In this document: piece by piece, positions 9,085-17,483 of the stretch
Position numbering within the stretch: the first letter of the stretch is position 1
Layout of the letters: each line of letters begins with the position of its first letter
From: an uncultured Geobacteraceae bacterium
GTDB lineage: Bacteria > Desulfobacterota > Desulfuromonadia > Geobacterales > Pseudopelobacteraceae
Assembly: GCA_903845365.1 (NCBI GenBank)
Contig: CAIMXI010000498.1
Location: forward strand, 1 to 52,576
Reading direction: 5' to 3'
DNA length: 52,576 nucleotides
Notes under the pieces: model-generated
What the model was told of the DNA's origin: nothing
Database searches by the model: none
Seen by the model: the letters and a program-made list of their open reading frames with translations, nothing else
Position numbers and translations under genes: made by a program

Positions 9085-10449
9085 TCAGTTACCAATTGAT
9101 TTGCCCGCTTTTGGTGGTGTCGCTGCTGGTAGCCGTGTCGCCGGTACCGGTCTTTCCGGCGTTGTTTTTTTGGCAATTATATTGGCGGCAAAGATGTATT
9201 CATCAATATAGTTACGGACACCGTCGTTATTAAAATCATGTAGTGGTACTTTTTTAGTTCCGGACTCAGCGATAAATCTATTCCACCCTTTCTCGTCAAG
9301 AGTCAGCGGAGTTTTCACCGGTGGAGCAACGGTAAGCGGATATTCAAATTCTTCAGCCCCGGTAATTATTGTCACTGTTACTTTTAAAGAGCCCTTTTCT
9401 GGCAGAACATCAACCAACCAGCGCCCTTGCTGCTGTTTATCCTGCTGAAAAGAGACAATTGTGCCGCCATGTACGGCAAAATTAGGCGAAGATTTAATTC
9501 TGACCGGAATATCAATGGTGAGCAATGCTTTGTCTTGGCCGTTACTGATCAAAATTGCCGGATTCTGACGGATTGTCTGGGCTATCTTTTTATCAAATAG
9601 CGCTTCAACAGCGACAAATTTCTTGATTCCGTCATGCAGTTTGAAGCGATCCAAAATTCCTTTGTAGACTACATATTGGGACGTCGTTTCTTCCGGCTTT
9701 GCATCGGCAGGGAGTTCAACAGACCGTTGAGTCAGTTCAGCGGATCTTGGTGCGATCGATTCAGGAGTAGTAACTGGCGGGGTCAAATTTGGAGCGGATC
9801 GGGTGTCAGATCGTTGCTGCTGGTCTGAAGGGAATGTTACAGTACCTAGAGAGGTCGTTACGCCACTGTTCGACTGATTGCTTTGATTAACCTGGTTTTG
9901 GCTTGATTGATTGCTTTGATTAGTCTGGTTTTGGCTTGATTGATTTGAAGGTGTCGTATCGCCTGTTTGACTGAAAGGAACACCAGGCGTACTCGACAAA
10001 CCAGTGGTACTGCTGCCTGACGAACCGGAAACGGTTACAGAGGCTGCTACCGCTGCCCCCTTGCTGTTTATCATGTTGACAGTAGCCGATGTGATGCCGC
10101 CTGTTCCTGTTCTATCAGCAAAAGATATGGTAGCAATCTGGCCATTTCGTGAAACAGCGGGACTGCAGATGATGGCTATTCTGATACTACCGGGGTTATT
10201 AGTATTTGCAGCTAGCATTGCACTCGACACAACTTCTCCTTTTGCAACTGAAGGAGATGAAAGCGATGCAGAATCGTATGTAATATCGAGTTGAATGCCG
10301 CCGACGTCATCCATCGCAGAACCCTGAATGGAATATGACCGGTCACCGTTTGCAGTAATATTCAGATGGGCTGCAAAAGCAGAAGCAGAGCAAAACAATA
10401 CCGCAAACAGTGCGACTGAAAGTGGTTTCCGTAACGACAATATGTTCAT
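9085..10449 (-). CDS. Secreted cohesin-like domain protein with dockerin-like C-terminus
   Basis: A 454-residue exported protein. It has a signal peptide (about 1-27, cleaved near A-F-A-A-H) and a cohesin-like beta-sandwich (about 28-145; typical G-G-I-Q-L-D-I-T-Y-D and G-S-I-R-I-A-I-I segments). A Gln/Asn/Ser-rich linker with an 11-residue tandem repeat follows (about 165-195), then a proline-rich stretch and an unassigned beta-rich region (about 255-375). Near the C-terminus D-F-N-N-D-G-V-R-N-Y-I-D-E-Y matches a calcium-binding dockerin-type EF loop (D-x-N-x-D-G). It could be a cell-surface scaffold or a partner of the adjacent type II-like ATPase; both are inference. The convergent arrangement with that ATPase is unusually tight. 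Confidence 0.75.
   Translation of the reverse strand: MNILSLRKPLSVALFAVLFCSASAFAAHLNITANGDRSYSIQGSAMDDVGGIQLDITYDSASLSSPSVAKGEVVSSAMLAANTNNPGSIRIAIICSPAVSRNGQIATISFADRTGTGGITSATVNMINSKGAAVAASVTVSGSSGSSTTGLSSTPGVPFSQTGDTTPSNQSSQNQTNQSNQSSQNQVNQSNQSNSGVTTSLGTVTFPSDQQQRSDTRSAPNLTPPVTTPESIAPRSAELTQRSVELPADAKPEETTSQYVVYKGILDRFKLHDGIKKFVAVEALFDKKIAQTIRQNPAILISNGQDKALLTIDIPVRIKSSPNFAVHGGTIVSFQQDKQQQGRWLVDVLPEKGSLKVTVTIITGAEEFEYPLTVAPPVKTPLTLDEKGWNRFIAESGTKKVPLHDFNNDGVRNYIDEYIFAANIIAKKTTPERPVPATRLPAATPPKAGKSIGN
9872..9945. repeat. 33-bp tandem repeat inside the cohesin-like gene
   Basis: Two nearly identical 33-bp units (9872-9904 and 9905-9937) plus the start of a third encode an 11-residue unit rich in Ser, Asn and Gln in the linker of the cohesin-like protein. 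Only a few bases differ between the copies. The period is a multiple of three, so changes in copy number would keep the frame and only alter linker length. Confidence 0.85.
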
Positions 10450-10623
10450 TCGATGTTCCTTATACGTACTGTAAAATGACTGTTTATTGGCGCAAATCTA
10501 CTACACTTTCACCGTTGATGCAATTACGGAAGATCCTTCTGCCTCTTACCACTTTATCTTGCCATATAATTATGATAGAACATCGTAGAGTTAACTAACA
10601 GGCGATATGACAAGGAAGTTACC

Positions 10624-11730
10624 ATGAAAAAGACCGTATATGATGTTCTGATAATTGGTGGTGGCCCAGCAGGTCTGTCAACAGCATATCTGTGCAATAA
10701 ACATGGTCTCTCCTACCTGGTACTTGAATCAGGAAAAACTGTCCTCCAGGGGATTTCCAACAGTTATCCCGAAGGAAAGCTGGTATACGCCTCTAAACCT
10801 AAAGACGCTCCGATGCCGTTCATGGTCGATGAATTGCGACCGCCGGACAAACCGGTAACCGTGGAAAACTACCTGCAGTATGTTCAGCATTTTGTTCAGC
10901 ATGAGAATCTTCTCGTCCAGACAGAAGTCGATTTCGAAGACATCAAGGACGAGCGGGACGGGTTGAGTGTTATTACGTCAAAAGGTAATTTTAAGGGGAA
11001 AAAAGTTGTCCTTTCCTTTGGCAGCAACATTCCACGCGAACTCACCGTATATGGTGATGCCAAGATGGTTGCGAAAAGTCTCGATGATGCCAGTAAATAT
11101 GTCGGGATAAAAACTCTGGTTATTGGTGGTGGCAATACTGCTGCTGACGTGATCATCAATATTCTGAAAGCAAAGCGTGAGGCAAATGACACTCACCCGG
11201 TCTTCTGGGCGCATAAGGCCGAAATATTTGACGTTAATAAAGAGACGGCTCAAAGGCTTGGAGAAGAGATCTTGCTGGGTGGAAATATCAGATTATTGCT
11301 TGGAGCAACGCCACGTATCGGAGAGATAGATCATGAGGGTGTGGATCGACTGGTCATACGGATCAATGAGTTTAAGCAAGCCGACGGTATCGACCTCTAT
11401 CATGCCCTCAGCTTTCCGATGCAGAATGTAATCGCCTGTATCGGCTCACAGGGTCCGGTGCCAATTTTCGATAAACTGAATATTCAGAGCATTGCCTGTA
11501 CCGCCGGTGTCTGCAAGATTGCCAAAGAGGGCGAACGACTGATACTGCTCTCGGCAGAGTTTGAATCTACACGTAAAGGCGTGTATGTCATAGGAGGGGC
11601 TATCTCTCCCTCATACATGAAGATAAATGAAGGATCAATTTCTGAGGAACGCCATCCAAATCTCATCTACACCGCCATCAATGACGCGTATTATGTAGTT
11701 GAGGCTATCCGGGCTAAACTTGGTAACTGA
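10624..11730 (+). CDS. FAD-dependent pyridine nucleotide oxidoreductase (thioredoxin reductase-like/YpdA-like)
   Basis: A 368-residue flavoprotein with an N-terminal FAD-binding GxGxxG-type motif (I-I-G-G-G-P-A-G-L-S-T-A) and a second Rossmann motif for NAD(P)H (V-I-G-G-G-N-T-A-A-D-V, about 182-192). A final FAD-contact region G-V-Y-V-I-G-G-A lies near residue 320. No CxxC redox pair of classical thioredoxin reductase is visible, so it belongs with YpdA/flavin monooxygenase-like relatives. Substrate is unknown. AAGGAAG precedes the ATG. It is divergent from the cohesin-like gene and monocistronic by appearance. Confidence 0.85.
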   Translation: MKKTVYDVLIIGGGPAGLSTAYLCNKHGLSYLVLESGKTVLQGISNSYPEGKLVYASKPKDAPMPFMVDELRPPDKPVTVENYLQYVQHFVQHENLLVQTEVDFEDIKDERDGLSVITSKGNFKGKKVVLSFGSNIPRELTVYGDAKMVAKSLDDASKYVGIKTLVIGGGNTAADVIINILKAKREANDTHPVFWAHKAEIFDVNKETAQRLGEEILLGGNIRLLLGATPRIGEIDHEGVDRLVIRINEFKQADGIDLYHALSFPMQNVIACIGSQGPVPIFDKLNIQSIACTAGVCKIAKEGERLILLSAEFESTRKGVYVIGGAISPSYMKINEGSISEERHPNLIYTAINDAYYVVEAIRAKLGN

Positions 11731-11757
11731 TTCTGTAGATATATTCAAAAACCTGCA

Positions 11758-12588
11758 TTACATGTTTTCTTTGTACGCCTTGTAATCGACTACATGAATA
11801 TCTTCCTTGATCGACGTTACCCCTTTTACTGATTTGATTATCGCAATAGCTGCAGTTTTTTGAGCCTCAGAGACTATATAGCCACTGATTGATACGGCTC
11901 CCTTAGTGGCTGCAATTGTAAATGGGCGGTAATCCTCAAGGACGGGGGCATTCAAAAGGGCAGTTTCAATCTTCTTGGACAAAATAATATTGTCAATAAT
12001 CTCAACCGCTGATTTTTCCGACTCTTTAATGGCAGGTTCTTTGGCTGAAGCAATAATGCATTCCAAAATAGTTGCCTCTGAAAAACGTGAGGTGTTAAAA
12101 ACCAGATCATAGTTATTGGGATCGCGCCAGTCCCGGTCAAAATAGAAGTGAATGAAACCGCCCCTTTGAAGATCACTGCGACGTATCAGCGATCGAGCCA
12201 TGTCCGGGTCGATCCATTCCCGCTCAGCAAACCGCTCCACCCGCTCTTCAAAATCGGCAATAAAACGGAGGCGGAGGACGTTTCTGCAATCGGTCAGCAA
12301 ATCCTGGCCTCCACGACCATAAATAACGACATTGCCTTTACGGGCGAGGTCAAGAATTATCAGTCCAATAACATTGAGGGCTGCAGCACGCTTGCGATCA
12401 TCTGCGGTAACGTAGGAGGGCGGCTTCTCATCTACCATCTGAAGCGTTTCAGGAGTCAGACCGTATTTTGCTGCGAGTGATTTAATTCGAGGTCCGTCAA
12501 TAAGGGTATATTTAAGCCTCTGAGCAACATCTGAGGCAATCTGATAGGCTCCGGTGCCCATTTCGCGTGATACAGTGATAATTGCCAT
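11758..12588 (-). CDS. Cytidylate kinase-like protein fused to a BON domain
   Basis: The N-terminal two thirds (about 1-195) resemble the cytidylate kinase-like family: I-T-V-S-R-E-M-G-T-G-A-Y-Q-I-A as a P-loop variant, V-V-I-Y-G-R-G-G-Q and L-R-L-R-F-I-A. The C-terminal part (about 200-270) is a BON domain, with I-E-T-A-L-L-N-A-P, V-S-I-S-G-Y-I-V-S and G-V-T-S-I-K-E-D-I-H-V-V. BON domains usually occur in periplasmic or membrane proteins, but no signal peptide is present here. The P-loop lacks the usual GxGxxGKS/T lysine, so catalytic activity is uncertain. GGAGG precedes the start and it has its own likely promoter downstream of the MglA-like gene. Confidence 0.8.
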   Translation of the reverse strand: MAIITVSREMGTGAYQIASDVAQRLKYTLIDGPRIKSLAAKYGLTPETLQMVDEKPPSYVTADDRKRAAALNVIGLIILDLARKGNVVIYGRGGQDLLTDCRNVLRLRFIADFEERVERFAEREWIDPDMARSLIRRSDLQRGGFIHFYFDRDWRDPNNYDLVFNTSRFSEATILECIIASAKEPAIKESEKSAVEIIDNIILSKKIETALLNAPVLEDYRPFTIAATKGAVSISGYIVSEAQKTAAIAIIKSVKGVTSIKEDIHVVDYKAYKENM

Positions 12589-12625
12589 TTACCAGCCTCC
12601 ACAATAGAATGATTCGGTTTAGTCG

Positions 12626-12654
12626 CTTATAGCATGTAATATTTTTGTATACAA
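12626..12654 (-). promoter_or_regulatory. Predicted sigma-70 promoter for the kinase/BON gene
   Basis: On the minus strand TTGTAT (12649-12654) and TATAAG (12626-12631) are separated by exactly 17 bp, in the 91-bp gap between the MglA-like gene and the kinase/BON gene. The -10 box has 5 of 6 consensus bases, the -35 only 3 of 6. It would allow the kinase/BON gene to be expressed separately from the upstream operon. Confidence 0.5.
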
Positions 12655-12679
12655 GCCGATCGTTAAAAATATCCACTAA

Positions 12680-13477
12680 CTATTCAAGATCGACATTTAC
12701 CGTTACAACCAGCCTGCGAAGTGCGCCACCCTCCCCTATTGTCAATGGTATCCGGATAGTTCCCCCCTCTTCAATAACCTCACGGGATAGAAGTTTAACC
12801 TTCGGGGAATCATCGGAAGGTGGTTCGCTCTGCAGGGAATTCTCTTTCTGTCCAGACGGTTCCATCCTTTCAATTTTCACAGATGACTCGTCGCCGGATG
12901 TAACGCGGTCAAGAATCTGGCGGGAAAGTGTCGTCAAAGCCTCCAGCACACCTTCTCCGTTTGCCGCGTTAGTCAGACAGGTTGAAAGGGAAGAAAGATC
13001 AAGAGCCGCGGTAATCTGTACCACCTCATCCGGCAGAATTTCCCGGGTAGAGCTATTAAGCTGGAGAACAGCAGGTGTGTCGTGAAGACCGACTCCGTAT
13101 GCAGAGAGAAAGTCTCGCAAATGCGCTACGCTTTGGCTGGTTTCAGCAGCATTAATTACGGTCGGGTCAATCATAATAATAATTCCGTCAGTACCCTTAA
13201 GCGTCATTTTCCAGGTTGCTGGATTAGTCACCATTCCGGTCAATGTGTATATATGCAGACGGAGGCGATATCCGTTCGGCAGGGCGGTTTCAAACGGACT
13301 GAAATCAAAAAACAGCAGATTGTCAGCGCCTGCAGGAACACTTTTCAACTCCCCGCGCAGGTAAGGTTTTATCCGCGAATAAATATAAGCAAGCACTGTG
13401 CCCTTGCCGCTTTTTGCAGGGCCGAAATAGACGATTTTAGCGTTGATCTCTTTTTTTGCGTGATTAACCAGTGCCAT
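12680..13477 (-). CDS. MglA-like small GTPase with degenerate nucleotide motifs
   Basis: The first 190 residues follow the bacterial Ras-like protein MglA: Y-F-G-P-A-K-S-G-K-G-T-V-L-A-Y-I-Y corresponds to the MglA P-loop (normally G-L-S-G-K-T-T-N-L), and M-T-L-K-G-T-D-G-I-I-I-M-I-D matches the strand before the base-binding region. The NKxD motif that reads guanine is replaced by L-N-S-S-T, and the P-loop Lys-Thr is Lys-Gly-Thr. A C-terminal extension of about 70 residues is absent from MglA. MglA sets polarity and controls type IV pilus motility in Myxococcus; here the altered motifs suggest weak or no GTP turnover. It follows an unknown acidic-rich protein and a SPOR protein in one operon. 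Confidence 0.8.
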   Translation of the reverse strand: MALVNHAKKEINAKIVYFGPAKSGKGTVLAYIYSRIKPYLRGELKSVPAGADNLLFFDFSPFETALPNGYRLRLHIYTLTGMVTNPATWKMTLKGTDGIIIMIDPTVINAAETSQSVAHLRDFLSAYGVGLHDTPAVLQLNSSTREILPDEVVQITAALDLSSLSTCLTNAANGEGVLEALTTLSRQILDRVTSGDESSVKIERMEPSGQKENSLQSEPPSDDSPKVKLLSREVIEEGGTIRIPLTIGEGGALRRLVVTVNVDLE

Positions 13478-13491
13478 AACAGACTCCCTGT

Positions 13492-14307
13492 CTACCTTTT
13501 CTTGTTTACCAGAAGCCGTTTTGCCATTGTTGAAATTACAGTCGCGATATTTTTGCTTTTGGCAATCTGCGCCAGATCCTTAATATCCATCGTGGCCAGG
13601 TATCTGCTGGCATTCTGAACCGGCGTACGGTTGTTCTCTATCAGGGCTTTTCTGATTTTGTAGTTTTTTATCCATTCCTTGTTGGCGCAGATCAGTCGCA
13701 TGATCTCATCATTCTGGATGCCGGACTTGACAAGTGTCAGAATTTCCGACTCGGTAATGCGGGGATTTTTGACAACACTTCCTGAAACCAGTTTGTTAGA
13801 ATCCTTGACAAGGATGGAGCGCCACTCCTTGTCACCGGAAAGCGCCATCTTAATTTTTTCAGCAATTCCCATAAGTTGCGCCATTTTATACTTACTGAGA
13901 AACTGCTCATCCTCTTCATTGACCTGATCCTCAGAATCCGTATCCGATTCATCAATTGGCACATCATTCTCATCAACCTCTGGTGATAAGGAACTTTCAG
14001 AAACCGGGGATGAGACGGGATAATTGTGACAGAGAGTACTAAGGGTGTGGAGGATATGCGGGTGAGGATTTGGTGACTCGATAAAAGCTGAAATTACCTC
14101 CACCGGCAGGCTTTTCAGAGAGGCGAACGCAGATGAATGAACTGCGGGCTCGGCATCTTTCGACAGACAGAAAAGAAGCATAACTCTATCAGTATCCGAC
14201 ATGCTCTCCGCTGCAGTGCAGCCAGCAAGCCTGCTCTCCAGTGGTGTCCCCTGTCGCACGTAAGCCGCCACGACAGGGGACAAGGTTAATTTTATTTTTT
14301 CTGACAT
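13492..14307 (-). CDS. Hypothetical cytoplasmic protein between SPOR and MglA-like genes
   Basis: A 271-residue protein I do not recognise. The N-terminal 100 residues look alpha-helical with HEAT-like spacing (A-V-H-S-S-A-F-A-S-L, H-I-L-H-T-L-S-T-L). A strongly acidic segment (about 110-135) separates them from a basic helical C-terminus (R-L-I-C-A-N-K-E-W-I and P-V-Q-N-A-S-R-Y-L). It overlaps the SPOR gene at its 5' end and lies 14 bp before the MglA-like gene, so it is probably a functional partner of one of them. Confidence 0.75.
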   Translation of the reverse strand: MSEKIKLTLSPVVAAYVRQGTPLESRLAGCTAAESMSDTDRVMLLFCLSKDAEPAVHSSAFASLKSLPVEVISAFIESPNPHPHILHTLSTLCHNYPVSSPVSESSLSPEVDENDVPIDESDTDSEDQVNEEDEQFLSKYKMAQLMGIAEKIKMALSGDKEWRSILVKDSNKLVSGSVVKNPRITESEILTLVKSGIQNDEIMRLICANKEWIKNYKIRKALIENNRTPVQNASRYLATMDIKDLAQIAKSKNIATVISTMAKRLLVNKKR

Positions 14308-15305
14308 TGGATCGCTTGTTGCTGGGAAATAGATACTTTCAAGCCGATGCTTTGTAATTTTCCACGGGCTGCGTCAGCAGCTTTCCTGCTGGCAAACGGC
14401 CCGACAGAAAGCGTCATGGTGGGTATGGCAATATCAACAGATTTAAGCGTTGTCGCATAACCTGCTTCCTTAAGGCGCACTGATTCAGCGGTTGCTGCTA
14501 CTTTATTAACATACGACCCGGCGTACAGTAAAAATTTACCCCCCTGTTCAATGACAAAAGCATCTGATGTAAGACGCTGCAGTTTTTCAAGAGTTGACGC
14601 TGCAGAAGATCTATCCTTGAACTCAGATACAAACAGACGGTTCATTGCCGATTTTTTACGACTTCCCGGCTTGACTATCGGCGCAAACCCTGACTTCCGT
14701 ACTCTGCCCAAATCGGTAGACAGTGCCTCTTCCAATATGTAATCTCCGACAATAATCGACCATGAGCGCCCATCAGAAGACTTTTTATCGCTACTCTTTG
14801 CAGCAGCAACTTTTTTCGTCTTTTTCTCGGCAGCGGTTGCCGGTTGTGGCAACTTTTCTGCCGGTTTTACTACCGCACTCTTATTGCTTTCTTCTTTTGG
14901 CTTCGGTGCAGAAGGCGTCGGAGCGACTTTGACAGGCGATACAACTGCCGGCACTGCCGCAGGCCGGACTGCAGGAGGAGGAGGAGGTGGTGCAACCGGT
15001 TTTACCGCAGAAGCGGTCGAAGCGACAACAGATGGAACAGCCGGTTTTGGAGAAGCGCCCTCTTTCGGTTTCGCCATTTCAGCGTCGCGAGGCGGCAGTG
15101 GCATTTTGACAATCTGCGGTAGAGCAGCAGATGCTTCAACAGTTTTTTTAGCTTCCTGCGGTTTGATCAATCCGGTGAAAAAATAGAGGTAAGCAAAACC
15201 GCCGATCAGAATAAACAGAAGGAGTACGAGCGCACCTTGCTTCTTTTTCTCAGCGGGAACTTCACGATGAGAATTTTTTGGTTCGCTGCTAAATTTTATA
15301 TCCAT
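14292..15305 (-). CDS. Bitopic SPOR-domain protein
   Basis: A 337-residue inner-membrane protein with a short cytoplasmic N-terminus, one membrane segment (about 28-46), a long Pro/Ala/Lys-rich periplasmic linker (about 50-175) and two SPOR-type repeats (about 180-255 and 255-330; W-S-I-I-V-G-D-Y and L-Y-A-G-S-Y / L-S-V-G-P-F-A-S-R). SPOR domains bind denuded peptidoglycan glycans at division sites, so a role in envelope or division-site organisation is likely. It is cotranscribed with EF-G-2 and an MglA-like module. Confidence 0.85.
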   Translation of the reverse strand: MDIKFSSEPKNSHREVPAEKKKQGALVLLLFILIGGFAYLYFFTGLIKPQEAKKTVEASAALPQIVKMPLPPRDAEMAKPKEGASPKPAVPSVVASTASAVKPVAPPPPPPAVRPAAVPAVVSPVKVAPTPSAPKPKEESNKSAVVKPAEKLPQPATAAEKKTKKVAAAKSSDKKSSDGRSWSIIVGDYILEEALSTDLGRVRKSGFAPIVKPGSRKKSAMNRLFVSEFKDRSSAASTLEKLQRLTSDAFVIEQGGKFLLYAGSYVNKVAATAESVRLKEAGYATTLKSVDIAIPTMTLSVGPFASRKAADAARGKLQSIGLKVSISQQQAIQCQKK

Positions 15306-15343
15306 AAAATGCCTCCAGAACCGCTTAATTGAGGGGAGTGAGT

Positions 15344-17425
15344 TTACTTCTTTTCCGCCAGAGCTTCTGCCACTATTTTTTGGGAAAGATGTGAAGGCAC
15401 CTCTTCATAATGAGAAAACTCCGTGCTGAACAGACCCCGATCACTGGTCATGGACTTAAGATCGTTGGAATACGCTAGCACCTCAGACATCGGAACAATT
15501 GCGCGGATAATCTGTGAATTTGCTTTCGGCTCCACGCCGACAACCTTGCCACGCCTTGAGTTGAGATCACCAATCACGTCACCCATGTTTTCATCAGGCA
15601 CGGTTATTTTCATGTTCACGATCGGCTCAAGCAGAACAGGTTTGCACAGTTCCATAGCTTTTTTGAATGCCATAGAACCGGCCACTTTGAATGCCATTTC
15701 TGAAGAGTCTACGGTGTGAAAAGAGCCGTCATAGAGAGCAACTCTGAAATCTACAACCGGATAGCCTGCAAGAAAGCCTTCCACACTGGCTTCCTGAATC
15801 CCCTTGTCAACGGCAGGTATATACTGGCGAGGAATAACACCGCCGACAACTTTATCATCAAAAATATACCCCTCGCCACGACCTGTCGGAGCCATTTCTA
15901 TCCAGCAGTCACCATACTGACCGCGCCCTCCCGACTGCTTCTTATATTTCCCCTGCACCTTGGCTGTGCCGCGAATAGTCTCAAAATAGGGCACCTTCGG
16001 CGTTTTAAGGAGCACCTCGACACCAAATTTGCGCTTCATCTTTTCAACGATGACCTCCAGATGAACCTGCCCCATCCCGGAAATAATAAACTCTTTTGTC
16101 AGAGTGTCGCGGTGAGACTCCAGGGTAGGTTCTTCTTCGATCATGCGGTGCAGAGCATTGTGAATCTTGTCTTCGTCCGCTTTGGTCTTCGGCTCTATGG
16201 CATACGATATTACCGGCAGTAACTGTTTTGCAGGTTCATAGATAATCGGTTTGGCCGGATCACAGAGAGTATCGCCAGTGACGGTCTCTTTAAGCTTCGC
16301 TACAGCGACGATATCACCGGCAACCGCCTGTTTGATCGGGTGCTGTTTCTTCCCCTCAAGTTCGTAAATCTGGCCGATCCGCTCTTCAACACCTTTTGTG
16401 GAGTTATATATCGTTGAATCAGAGTTAAGGACACCGGAGTAAACCCGGAAAATGGTGATCTTGCCGGTATATGGGTCGGAGGTAGTCTTGAAAACGAGCG
16501 CCGAGAAAGGTTCCTTCTCATCCGGAGCGCGCTCTATTGTCTGTTCTGTCTTTGGATTGATACCGGACGCTTTGGTGCGATCCAGCGGCGATGGAAGGTA
16601 TGCACAGATGGCATCAAGTAGATGGGCAACGCCGATGTTTGAAGTTGCCGAACCGCAGAGGACAGGGGTAAATGTATTGCGCATCGTGCCGACACGTATG
16701 CCGTCAATAATCTCATCAGTTGTAAGATCACCATTTTCAAGATATTTTTCCGTGAGTGCATCGTATGCCTCGGCAACTGTCTCAATCATCTGTTCACGAA
16801 GACGCGCCGCTTCTTCAGCATAGTCGGCAGGGATAGCCCCTTCACTGAATTTTCCCGATCCGTCTTTGGCATAAAAATAGGCTTTCATAGTTATCAGATC
16901 GATAACCCCTTCAAAGGCAGCTTCAATGCCAATCGGCATCTGAATAGCTACTCCGCGGGCTCCCAGCATTTTTTCCATATCATCAATCGCCCGCAGGAAG
17001 CTGGCTCGCTCGCGGTCAAGTTTATTGACGAAAGCGATGCGCGGGATTTCAAAGTCATTCGCCCACCCCCAGATTTCCTCCGTCTGTGCTTTTACCCCGG
17101 ATATTGCGGAAAGAATAACGACGGCGCAGTCCAGGGTGCGCATACAGGCGCGGGTGTCAGCAATGAAGTTGCCGTAACCGGGGGTGTCGACTATATGAAT
17201 GGAGTGCCCCTTCCATTCACAATGGTCAAGCGCTGAGGTAATGGAGATTTTCCGTTTGATCTCTTCCGGTTCAAAGTCCATAGTTGACGTGCCGTCGTCA
17301 ACGCGACCAAGTCGGTCGATCATCCCGGTGTCAAACAGTATTGCCTCGGAAAGCGATGTTTTGCCGGCACCACCATGCGCTACGATACCCAGGTTGCGGA
17401 TCTTGCTTGTTTCTGACTGTCCCAT
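15344..17425 (-). CDS. fusA2: Elongation factor G paralogue (EF-G-2 type)
   Basis: A 693-residue translational GTPase with all five EF-G domains. The G1 motif reads A-H-G-G-A-G-K-T-S rather than the A-H-I-D-A-G-K-T-T of canonical EF-G. G3 is D-T-P-G-Y-G-N-F and G4 is N-K-L-D. The start region G-R-V-D-D-G-T-S-T-M-D-F matches the EF-G-2 subfamily known from Thermus and deltaproteobacteria. It sits far from ribosomal protein genes, between coaX and a SPOR gene, so it is a second EF-G, not the str-operon copy. EF-G-2 proteins can support translocation in vitro in some species; the specialised role here is unknown. A GGAGGCAG sequence precedes the start. Confidence 0.93.
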   Translation of the reverse strand: MGQSETSKIRNLGIVAHGGAGKTSLSEAILFDTGMIDRLGRVDDGTSTMDFEPEEIKRKISITSALDHCEWKGHSIHIVDTPGYGNFIADTRACMRTLDCAVVILSAISGVKAQTEEIWGWANDFEIPRIAFVNKLDRERASFLRAIDDMEKMLGARGVAIQMPIGIEAAFEGVIDLITMKAYFYAKDGSGKFSEGAIPADYAEEAARLREQMIETVAEAYDALTEKYLENGDLTTDEIIDGIRVGTMRNTFTPVLCGSATSNIGVAHLLDAICAYLPSPLDRTKASGINPKTEQTIERAPDEKEPFSALVFKTTSDPYTGKITIFRVYSGVLNSDSTIYNSTKGVEERIGQIYELEGKKQHPIKQAVAGDIVAVAKLKETVTGDTLCDPAKPIIYEPAKQLLPVISYAIEPKTKADEDKIHNALHRMIEEEPTLESHRDTLTKEFIISGMGQVHLEVIVEKMKRKFGVEVLLKTPKVPYFETIRGTAKVQGKYKKQSGGRGQYGDCWIEMAPTGRGEGYIFDDKVVGGVIPRQYIPAVDKGIQEASVEGFLAGYPVVDFRVALYDGSFHTVDSSEMAFKVAGSMAFKKAMELCKPVLLEPIVNMKITVPDENMGDVIGDLNSRRGKVVGVEPKANSQIIRAIVPMSEVLAYSNDLKSMTSDRGLFSTEFSHYEEVPSHLSQKIVAEALAEKK

Positions 17426-17483
17426 AAATACTGCCTCCTTGCCTTCAATATGGATTTTACTCTCTGCTCAATGTTATTCAGCA

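Noticed and set aside
15716-16222. 168-codon plus-strand frame opposite the EF-G-2 gene
   Set aside because: Shadow of a clear coding region; composition follows the complementary codons and no family is recognisable.
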